From contig JARFPR010000348.1 of NCBI GenBank assembly GCA_029288195.1, positions 1-5,381 on the forward strand: a stretch of DNA of 5,381 nucleotides, written 5' to 3'. Shown in pieces: positions 1-5,108 of the stretch. The DNA is from Gammaproteobacteria bacterium. Its GTDB lineage: Bacteria > Pseudomonadota > Gammaproteobacteria > GCA-001735895. The position numbers were made by a program, and so were the translations under genes. Position 1 is the first letter of the stretch. Each line of letters starts with the position of its first letter. A model generated the notes under the pieces. The model made no database searches and was not told the DNA's origin. It saw only the letters and a program-made list of their open reading frames with translations.

Positions 1-83
1 CATGGATGTATTTACGGCGTTCCCGCAAAATACAGCCCGGCAGCCTCGCCGTTTACTGGGAAGAAATTGAAGATTGGTACCAG
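1..83. other. Non-coding flank beyond the acnB 3' end
   Basis: No credible gene is visible here. A minus-strand reading frame crosses the stretch, but it overlaps the end of acnB and has no family resemblance. The only structure I see is a 6-bp inverted repeat, ACGGCG at 14-19 and CGCCGT at 47-52, separated by 27 bases. That is too weak to call a terminator. The stretch may belong to a larger intergenic repeat together with the hairpin copies that follow it, but only a genome-wide comparison could show this. Confidence 0.5.
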
Positions 84-110
84 GAGATCCCCGCTTTCGC
101 GGGGATGACA
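84..110. repeat. Palindromic intergenic repeat, full copy (hairpin 3' of acnB)
   Basis: The core, ATCCCCGCTTTCGCGGGGAT at 87-106, is a perfect 8-bp stem with a 4-base loop. It is framed by GAG on the left and GACA on the right. Read as acnB-strand RNA, the loop is GAAA, a stable GNRA tetraloop. The pattern GAGATCCCC...GGGGATGACA resembles the abundant dispersed palindromes of many proteobacterial genomes, similar in form to the neisserial dRS3 type; that resemblance is from memory. It starts about 40 bases after the acnB stop codon. No U-run follows the stem on the acnB strand, so it is more likely a 3'-end stabiliser or a spread repeat than a standard intrinsic terminator. Confidence 0.75.
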
Positions 111-121
111 CAGACCTTTAC

Positions 122-142
122 GAGATCCCGGTGGGGATGACA
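122..142. repeat. Palindromic intergenic repeat, shortened copy
   Basis: GAGATCCC (122-129) and GGGGATGACA (133-142) match the two ends of the full copy at 84-110, but six bases are missing from the middle. What remains is a 5-bp stem, ATCCC/GGGAT, around GGTG. It begins about 8 bases beyond the acnB stop, in the same orientation as the full copy, so the two form a degenerate tandem pair. It may be an older, decayed unit, or a copy shortened by slippage within the palindrome. Confidence 0.65.
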
Positions 143-150
143 GTGTTTGG

Positions 151-2730
151 TCAGGCGACCTTGACCGGGAAGGCGGTGTTGGCCGCGGCGGTGTAGTTTT
201 CCATTTCGTTGAAGTTGAGGTAACGGTAGACATCGTCGGCCATGGTATTGATGTCATTCGCATACTGCATGTACTCGTCCATGCTCGGAATCTTGCCGAG
301 GATCGAGGCGACCGCCGCAAGCTCCGCCGAGGCCAGGAAAACATCGGCGTCTTTACCGAGACGATTCGGAAAGTTACGTGTCGAGGTCGAAACCACGGTC
401 GAATTTTCCGCTACCCTGGCCTGGTTACCCATGCACAGCGAACAGCCTGGCATTTCGGTACGCGCGCCCGAGCGACCAAAAATATTGTAGTAACCCTCGG
501 CGGTTAACTGTGCCTCGTCCATCTTGGTTGGTGGTGCAATCCACAGACGGGTGACAACCGGGTCGGTGAGTTTATCGAGCAGCTTGCCGGCGGCGCGAAA
601 ATGGCCGATGTTGGTCATGCAGGAACCGATGAAGACTTCGTCGATTTTTCTGCCTGCGACATCCGACAACGGCTTGATGTCATCCGGGTCGTTGGGGCAG
701 GCCAGTAGCGGCTCGGTGATTTCGGCGAGATCGATTTCGATAATCTCGGCATACTCGGCATCGGCATCAGCTTCCAGTAATTCTGGATTGGCGAGCCATG
801 CTTCCATTTCTTCGATGCGTCGTGTAATCGTACGCACGTCGCCGTAGCCCTCGTTGACCATCCATTTGAACATCGTAATGTTGGAATTCATGTACTCGAT
901 GATCGGTTCCTTGTCGAGCTTGACAGTGCAACCCGAGGCGGAACGTTCGGCCGAGGCGTCGGACAATTCGAAGGCCTGTTCGACCTTGAGCTGCGGCAGG
1001 CCTTCAATTTCGAGCACGCGCCCCGAAAAGACATTCTTCTTGCCTTTTTTCTCGACCGTCAACAACCCACGCTGAATCGCGGCATAAGGAATCGCGTTGA
1101 CCAGGTCACGCAGGGTGATACCCGGTTGCATCTCGCCTTTAAAGCGCACCAGCACCGATTCCGGCATGTCGAGCGGCATGACCCCGGTTGCGGCCGCAAA
1201 GGCAACCAGTCCGGAACCCGCCGGAAACGAAATGCCGATCGGAAAACGGGTATGCGAGTCGCCGCCGGTACCGACGGTATCGGGCAGCAGCATACGGTTC
1301 ATCCACGAATGGATTACGCCATCACCCGGGCGCAGTGAAATACCGCCACGATTCTGCATGAAGTCAGGCAGGGTGTGATGGGTTACCACGTCCACCGGCT
1401 TCGGGTAGGGCGCGGTATGACAGAAAGACTGCATCACCAGGTCGGCGGAGAAGCCGAGGCAGGCCAGGTCTTTCAATTCATCGCGCGTCATCGGCCCGGT
1501 CGTGTCCTGCGAGCCGACCGTGGTCATCTTCGGTTCGCAATACATGCCCGCGCGCACCCCGGGTAAGCCACAGGCTTTGCCAACCATCTTCTGTGCCAGC
1601 GTGTAGCCTTTGCCGCTGTCTTCGGGAACCTGCGGTTTTTCGAATAAGTCGGTATCGCTTAAGTTCAGCGCCTTGCGTGCACGCTCGGTCAAACCGCGTC
1701 CGATGATCAACGGAATACGTCCACCAGCCTGCACTTCATCCTGAAGCACATTGGTGCTGAGCTCGAAGCTTGCAACTACTTCATCGCTGTCATGACGCGT
1801 GGCCTTGCCCGCGAACGGATAGATATCGATAACATCGCCCATTTCCATCTGGCTGACATCCATTTCGATCGGTAACGCGCCGGCATCTTCCATGGTATTG
1901 AAGAAAATCGGCGCAATCTTGCTACCGAAGCAATAACCGCCATTGCGCTTGTTCGGAATGAAAGGAATATCATCACCCATGTGCCATAGCACCGAGTTGG
2001 TCGCCGATTTGCGCGACGAGCCGGTACCGACGACATCGCCGACATAGGCGATCGGATGACCCAGCGCTTTAAGCTCGGCAATTTTTTCGAGCGGCTTGTC
2101 GGTCAGGCCTTCACGAGAGTTCTTCAGCATCGCGTTGGCATGTAGCGGGATATCGGGCCGCGACCAGGCATCCTGTGCCGGGGACAGATCATCGGTGTTG
2201 GTTTCACCGGGAACCTTGAACACCGAGACGGTGATCTTGTCGGCGAGTCCAGGCCTGGATGTAAACCATTCAGCATTGGCCCAGGATTCGAGCACCTGTT
2301 TGGCATAGGCATTCCCAGCCTCGGATTTTTCGACAACATCGTGGAAGGCATCGAACACCAGCAGAGTATGCGCCAGCGCCTTGACCGCAGCGGCTGCGGT
2401 TTCGTCATCGTCGAGACAGGTTATCAACGGTTCGATATTATAGCCGCCAAGCATGGTGCCGAGAATTTCGACCGCCCTGACCTTGTCGATTAACGAGGTT
2501 GACGCCTCACCGCGGGTAATTGCCGCGAGAAATCCAGCCTTGACATAAGCCGCTTCATCGACGCCTGCAGGTACATGCTGGGTCAGTAACTCGAGCAGGT
2601 AATTTTCTTCGCCCGCGGGAGGATTCTTGATCAATTCCACCAGCTCTGCGGTTTGCTGTGCATCCAGTGGCTCGGGAGGGATCCCCTGTTTGGCGCGTTC
2701 ATCAATGTGTTCGCGATACGCCTGTAGCAT
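151..2730 (-). CDS. acnB: Aconitate hydratase B / 2-methylisocitrate dehydratase
   Basis: This cytoplasmic [4Fe-4S] enzyme interconverts citrate and isocitrate through cis-aconitate in the TCA and glyoxylate cycles. AcnB proteins also hydrate 2-methyl-cis-aconitate in the methylcitrate cycle. The product has 859 residues (E. coli AcnB has 865) and matches it along its whole length. Residues 1 to about 160 form the HEAT-like domain specific to AcnB. The swivel domain follows, with R191 in SRPDIPLHA and SSR at 238-240 as substrate contacts. The catalytic domains come last. Cluster ligands are C704 (GSCMTN), C763 and C766 (CSLC), a constant offset of six from E. coli C710, C769 and C772. The N-terminus aligns with that of E. 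coli (MLQAYREH against MLEEYRKH), which supports this ATG. The gene lies 45 bp downstream of gltA on the same strand and is probably cotranscribed with it. Nothing looks truncated. In E. coli AcnB the apo form binds mRNA, but that cannot be judged here. Confidence 0.98.
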   Translation of the reverse strand: MLQAYREHIDERAKQGIPPEPLDAQQTAELVELIKNPPAGEENYLLELLTQHVPAGVDEAAYVKAGFLAAITRGEASTSLIDKVRAVEILGTMLGGYNIEPLITCLDDDETAAAAVKALAHTLLVFDAFHDVVEKSEAGNAYAKQVLESWANAEWFTSRPGLADKITVSVFKVPGETNTDDLSPAQDAWSRPDIPLHANAMLKNSREGLTDKPLEKIAELKALGHPIAYVGDVVGTGSSRKSATNSVLWHMGDDIPFIPNKRNGGYCFGSKIAPIFFNTMEDAGALPIEMDVSQMEMGDVIDIYPFAGKATRHDSDEVVASFELSTNVLQDEVQAGGRIPLIIGRGLTERARKALNLSDTDLFEKPQVPEDSGKGYTLAQKMVGKACGLPGVRAGMYCEPKMTTVGSQDTTGPMTRDELKDLACLGFSADLVMQSFCHTAPYPKPVDVVTHHTLPDFMQNRGGISLRPGDGVIHSWMNRMLLPDTVGTGGDSHTRFPIGISFPAGSGLVAFAAATGVMPLDMPESVLVRFKGEMQPGITLRDLVNAIPYAAIQRGLLTVEKKGKKNVFSGRVLEIEGLPQLKVEQAFELSDASAERSASGCTVKLDKEPIIEYMNSNITMFKWMVNEGYGDVRTITRRIEEMEAWLANPELLEADADAEYAEIIEIDLAEITEPLLACPNDPDDIKPLSDVAGRKIDEVFIGSCMTNIGHFRAAGKLLDKLTDPVVTRLWIAPPTKMDEAQLTAEGYYNIFGRSGARTEMPGCSLCMGNQARVAENSTVVSTSTRNFPNRLGKDADVFLASAELAAVASILGKIPSMDEYMQYANDINTMADDVYRYLNFNEMENYTAAANTAFPVKVA

Positions 2731-2738
2731 TTCGTTAT

Positions 2739-2745
2739 TCTCTCT
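2739..2745 (-). promoter_or_regulatory. Ribosome binding site of acnB
   Basis: On the minus strand the purine run AGAGAGA lies 8 bases before the acnB ATG. It is a moderate Shine-Dalgarno match that lacks the GGAGG core. It falls in the 45-bp gap after the gltA stop. That gap shows no terminator hairpin and no clear promoter, which fits a gltA-acnB transcript. Confidence 0.55.
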
Positions 2746-2775
2746 GGTCAGTAGATACTAGTAAATGGCACCGTT

Positions 2776-4083
2776 TCAGCGTTTATCAATCGGCACGTAA
2801 TCCAGGTCGATCGCACCATTGTAAAGCTGGCGCGGGCGCCCGATTTTCTTCTCGGAGTCCGTCATCATTTCGTTCCACTGCGAAATCCAGCCGATGGTGC
2901 GCGCCATTGCAAAAATAACGGTGAACATATTCATCGGGATACCCATCGCAAGGAAAATAATACCCGAGTAAAAATCGACGTTCGGGTACAGGTTACGCTG
3001 TACGAAGTACTCGTCTTCGAGCGCGACCTTTTCCAGTGCCATCGCGGTTTCGAGCAGTTTTTTCTGCTCCCCGGTAGCCTCCATGTCGTTCAGCAACTGG
3101 TGGCAGATTTCGCGAATCAACTTGGCGCGCGGATCGTAATTCTTGTAAACCCGGTGGCCGAAGCCCATCAGTCGAAACGAATCGCTCTTATCCTTGGCGC
3201 GATCGACAAAAGCCTGCAGCGGCTTTCCAGAATTATTGATATCAATCAACATCCGCACTACCGCTTCGTTAGCACCACCGTGTGCGGGTCCCCACAGGGC
3301 CGCAATTCCGGACGCGACCGCGGCAAACGGATTTGCATCCGAACTACCGGCCAGGCGAACCGTCGAGGTTGACGCGTTCTGCTCGTGATCGGCGTGCAAG
3401 ATCATGATCAGGTCGAGTGCCTTGGCCAGCAACGGATCGGGCGTATAGTCTTCCGACGGCATCGAGAACATCATGTAAAGGAAATTATCGGTATAGTCGA
3501 GATGGTTTTTCGGATAAACGAAGGGCTTGCCGTTGGCATAACGATAACTCATCGCGGCAATGGTCGGCATCTTGGCGACCAGGCGATAGGCCGTGATCAT
3601 GCGATGCTCTTCGTTATGAATATCCATGTGGTCGTGGTAGAAAGCAGCGAGTGCACCGACCACCCCAACCATGATGGCCATCGGATGGGCGTCACGCCTG
3701 AAACCACTGAAGAATCGAATCATCGCCTCGTGCAGCATGGTGTGATTGGTGACAGTAGTCTGAAAGTAGTCGAGCTCATCCTTACCCGGCAGACGGTTGT
3801 TCAGTAGCAAAAAGCAGACTTCCAGATACGAGCTGTGCTCGGCAAGTTGATCGATTGGGTAACCGCGGTATTGCAATACACCCTCGCCACCATCGAGGAA
3901 AGTGATCGCACTGGAGCAACTGGCGGTGGACATAAAACCGGGGTCATAGGTGAAATAACCCAGTTCCTTGTAAAGCTTGCCGATATCAATCACCTTGGGG
4001 CCTGCGGTGGGTGTGTAAAGCGGTAACTTGACTTCTTTACCGGTGGCATCATCGATAATAGTGACGGTTTCTTCGGTGCTCAT
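2776..4083 (-). CDS. gltA: Type II citrate synthase (GltA-like)
   Basis: This enzyme condenses oxaloacetate with acetyl-CoA to citrate, the entry step of the TCA cycle, in the cytoplasm. The 435-residue product fits the long, hexameric type II family (E. coli GltA has 427); 2-methylcitrate synthases (PrpC) are usually near 375 and lack this N-terminal domain. The family triad is present: H268 in GPAHGGAN, H310 in GFGHRVYKNYDPRA and D370 in YPNVDFYSG. HADHEQNAST at 230-239 is also typical. Residues matching the E. coli NADH site are kept in part: Y149, R167 and K171 correspond to Y145, R163 and K167. The DTNB-reactive C206 of E. coli is replaced by S210, so NADH inhibition may differ. The start is supported by alignment and by a good GAGGA site. 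The gene is first in a likely gltA-acnB unit, divergent from gntR-prpB. Some activity on propionyl-CoA is possible but cannot be read from the sequence. Confidence 0.97.
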   Translation of the reverse strand: MSTEETVTIIDDATGKEVKLPLYTPTAGPKVIDIGKLYKELGYFTYDPGFMSTASCSSAITFLDGGEGVLQYRGYPIDQLAEHSSYLEVCFLLLNNRLPGKDELDYFQTTVTNHTMLHEAMIRFFSGFRRDAHPMAIMVGVVGALAAFYHDHMDIHNEEHRMITAYRLVAKMPTIAAMSYRYANGKPFVYPKNHLDYTDNFLYMMFSMPSEDYTPDPLLAKALDLIMILHADHEQNASTSTVRLAGSSDANPFAAVASGIAALWGPAHGGANEAVVRMLIDINNSGKPLQAFVDRAKDKSDSFRLMGFGHRVYKNYDPRAKLIREICHQLLNDMEATGEQKKLLETAMALEKVALEDEYFVQRNLYPNVDFYSGIIFLAMGIPMNMFTVIFAMARTIGWISQWNEMMTDSEKKIGRPRQLYNGAIDLDYVPIDKR

Positions 4084-4089
4084 AGTTTT

Positions 4090-4094
4090 TCCTC
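4090..4094 (-). promoter_or_regulatory. Ribosome binding site of gltA
   Basis: On the minus strand GAGGA lies 6 bases before the gltA ATG. This is a strong Shine-Dalgarno match at near-ideal spacing and it fixes the chosen start. Confidence 0.8.
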
Positions 4095-4150
4095 AAAGGT
4101 CAGCAGTTCCCGTTCAACTGTTGTAATAATTTGGTGTCGACGGGCATCAT

Positions 4151-4167
4151 CCGGGCCTTGCGGCCGG
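4151..4167 (-). other. GC-rich hairpin with GNRA loop in the probable gltA leader
   Basis: On the gltA strand this reads as stem GGCC, loop GCAA, stem GGCC (4154-4165). Two further C-G pairs form outside the core across one bulged base at 4153. The GCAA loop is of the stable GNRA type. The hairpin lies about 70-85 bases before the gltA ATG, so it would be in the 5' untranslated RNA if transcription starts further upstream. No U-run follows it, so it is not an intrinsic terminator. Its function is unknown; an mRNA-stabilising role is one possibility. Confidence 0.4.
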
Positions 4168-4223
4168 GACGTTTGGACAACGGCAAGCGCTCAATATACC
4201 CATTATTGAATTATCCCGCTAAC

Positions 4224-4235
4224 CCTGTTGACCAT
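4224..4235. promoter_or_regulatory. Possible degenerate third operator near gltA
   Basis: CCTGTTGACCAT matches the repeated operator word ATTGTTGACAAT at 9 of 12 positions, including the central TGTTGAC. Its centre is 110 bp from the nearer perfect copy. It lies just upstream of GATAAT, a possible -10 box for gltA. If real, it would let the neighbouring GntR protein act on gltA-acnB. A match of this quality can also arise by chance in AT-rich DNA, so this is a weak call. Confidence 0.2.
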
Positions 4236-4331
4236 TATTAAGTTTATTTATCCTGAAAATTAATTCTTGTTGCCCGCATAAAACCTGGTTTTGCGTCATT
4301 TCCGTTTTTAAAAAATCAATTTCTATTAAAT

Positions 4332-4347
4332 ATATTGTTGACAATAT
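4332..4347. promoter_or_regulatory. GntR/FCD-type operator, site 1
   Basis: ATATTGT-TG-ACAATAT is a dyad with perfect 7-bp arms around two central bases. Together with the preceding T (4331) it begins a 15-base word, TATATTGTTGACAAT, that recurs exactly at 4393-4407. Operators of FCD-type GntR regulators often have the form TTGTnnACAA, so the regulator encoded just downstream is the natural ligand; that link is inferred. The site contains TTGACA (4338-4343), a perfect -35 hexamer, so bound protein would block RNA polymerase. Confidence 0.7.
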
Positions 4348-4368
4348 TGATTAATATATGCATATATT
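4338..4368 (+). promoter_or_regulatory. Candidate sigma-70 promoter for gntR-prpB
   Basis: TTGACA at 4338-4343 is a consensus -35 box. The best -10 candidate is TATATT at 4363-4368 (5 of 6 matches), with a long 19-base spacer. CATATA at 4361-4366 would give a 17-base spacer but matches poorly. A TG at 4359-4360 could add a partial extended -10 element. Transcription would start near 4375, leaving a leader of about 35 bases. The -35 box is inside operator site 1, and operator site 2 would fall in the leader, as expected for self-repression. Confidence 0.45.
4353..4368. repeat. Perfect 16-bp palindrome between the two operators
   Basis: AATATATGCATATATT is a perfect inverted repeat with no spacer. 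Its centre is 21 bp from the centre of operator site 1 and 41 bp from that of site 2, close to two and four helical turns. It overlaps the proposed -10 box. It does not share the TTGT/ACAA arms of the operators. It could be a binding site for a second factor, or simply an easily melted alternating A/T promoter element. Confidence 0.5.
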
Positions 4369-4372
4369 CGCT

Positions 4373-4391
4373 AATTATTGCAAATTATTGC
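4373..4391. repeat. Tandem 9-base repeat AATTATTGC
   Basis: AATTATTGC occurs at 4373-4381 and again at 4383-4391, separated by a single A, so the period is 10 bases, close to one helical turn. It fills the space between the 16-bp palindrome and operator site 2. It may be a phased binding element or chance repetition in AT-rich DNA. Confidence 0.45.
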
Positions 4392-4393
4392 TT

Positions 4394-4409
4394 ATATTGT
4401 TGACAATTT
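4394..4409. promoter_or_regulatory. GntR/FCD-type operator, site 2
   Basis: The core ATTGT-TG-ACAAT (4396-4407) is identical to that of site 1. The outer arms are imperfect on the right side, which ends ATTT. The distance to site 1 is 62 bp centre to centre, nearly six turns of B-DNA, so two bound dimers would face the same side. The core ends two bases before the gntR ATG, so protein bound here would sit on the start of the gene, where it could block elongation or initiation. Confidence 0.65.
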
Positions 4410-5108
4410 ATGACTGGAACGCCCTCAATCGTTAATACAGAAGAGTTGCATGAATCGCCGACACTGGCGCTGCGCACTTTTGACAGCATCAAGTCCGACA
4501 TCATCAACGGCGAGCTTGCGCAGGGTTCGAAAATCGTCGAATCCGACCTGGCGTTGAAATACGGCATCAGTCGCGGGCCCTTGCGCGAGGCTATTCATCG
4601 CCTCGAGAGAATCAAACTGATTGTTCGAATTCCGCATGCCGGTTCACGCGTGATCACGCTTGATACCCGTATGATGGAAGATATCTACAACGCGCGTGAA
4701 TCCCTCGAAGGCATGGCCGCACGACTCGCCGCGCGCCTGATGTCCGATGCTGAAATCGAGTCGCTGTCGAAATTGCTGGACCAGCATGCGGCGGCCATCA
4801 GTGAAACCGACGGTAAGGCCTATTTTCAGCGCGAGGGCGATATCGATTTTCATTACCGCATCGCAGTCGCCAGTCAGAACCAGTGGATACTGGAAAAATT
4901 AAACGGCGAGCTTTACCAGCTAATACGCATGTGTCGCCATCAATCAGGGCAATTTCCGTCGCGGGCACAAACCGCGCTCGAACAGCATCGCCAGATTGCC
5001 GCGGCGATCGCAAGGCGCGACGAAGAACTGGCCGAAATACTGATGCGCCGCCATATCAGCGGCGCCTGGGAAATCGTTAAAACTATTCTCGAGGATCAAT
5101 ATGACTGA
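4410..5108 (+). CDS. GntR family regulator with FCD domain, likely of the propionate (prp) operon
   Basis: The 232-residue product is a typical FadR/VanR-type transcription factor that binds DNA as a dimer and releases or changes grip on binding a small acid. A winged helix-turn-helix covers about residues 20-85, with the signature YGISRGPLREAIHRLE at 51-66 and the wing PHAGSRV at 75-81. The all-helical FCD ligand domain covers about 90-225. Its expected metal ligands are D144, H148, H193 and H215. The ATG at 4410 is the first start after an in-frame TGA at 4401-4403, but no Shine-Dalgarno sequence precedes it; TTG at 4446 is a less likely alternative. Its stop overlaps prpB by 8 bases, so the two are one operon. 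GntR proteins beside prpB are known propionate regulators in several gammaproteobacteria; a methylcitrate-cycle intermediate as the ligand is inferred. The paired operators before it point to autoregulation. Confidence 0.93.
   Translation: MTGTPSIVNTEELHESPTLALRTFDSIKSDIINGELAQGSKIVESDLALKYGISRGPLREAIHRLERIKLIVRIPHAGSRVITLDTRMMEDIYNARESLEGMAARLAARLMSDAEIESLSKLLDQHAAAISETDGKAYFQREGDIDFHYRIAVASQNQWILEKLNGELYQLIRMCRHQSGQFPSRAQTALEQHRQIAAAIARRDEELAEILMRRHISGAWEIVKTILEDQYD
5091..5095 (+). promoter_or_regulatory. Ribosome binding site of prpB inside gntR
   Basis: GAGGA lies within the last codons of gntR, 5 bases before the prpB ATG. It is a strong site that fixes the prpB start. Since the ATG precedes the gntR stop, ribosomes finishing gntR may help start prpB. 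Confidence 0.8.

Larger units (their letters stand above)
4084..4409. other. Divergent intergenic region between gltA and gntR
   Basis: This 326-bp gap must hold the promoters of both units. The gltA-proximal part (about 4084-4190) has ordinary base composition and contains the gltA ribosome site and a GC-rich hairpin. From about 4190 to the gntR start it becomes very AT-rich, with an A/T-tract palindrome TTTTTAAAAA at 4305-4314, two copies of a GntR-type operator, a 16-bp palindrome and a short tandem repeat. On the gltA strand the possible -10 boxes are GATAAT (4210-4215) and TATATT (4193-4198). Neither has a good -35 at standard spacing, so I do not assign a gltA promoter. I see no small gene here. 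Confidence 0.8.

Noticed and set aside
87..106. Reading the acnB-distal hairpin as a classical intrinsic terminator
   Set aside because: The stem is strong, but no run of T follows it on the acnB strand, so the key second element is absent.
12..344. A 110-codon open frame on the minus strand across the acnB 3' end, containing HPRESGDL
   Set aside because: It overlaps acnB in another frame and ends through the intergenic palindrome. HPRESGDL-like strings are what such repeats give when translated, so it is not a gene.
1776..2408. Open frames on the minus strand in a second frame inside acnB, and several plus-strand frames opposite acnB and gltA
   Set aside because: They lie wholly within strongly conserved coding sequence and their translations resemble no known family; they are shadows of codon bias.
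2757..2763. ACTAGT palindrome in the gap between gltA and acnB
   Set aside because: It is only 6-8 bp, with no associated promoter or terminator element; it is best explained by chance.
2776..4083. Calling the citrate synthase prpC (2-methylcitrate synthase) because prpB is nearby
   Set aside because: The 435-residue length, N-terminal domain and NADH-site residues fit type II GltA; PrpC proteins are shorter, and the gene faces away from prpB next to acnB.
4314..4326. IHF-like site AATCAA-TTTC-TAT
   Set aside because: The right half does not match the TTR part of the consensus, and AT-rich DNA gives many such partial matches.
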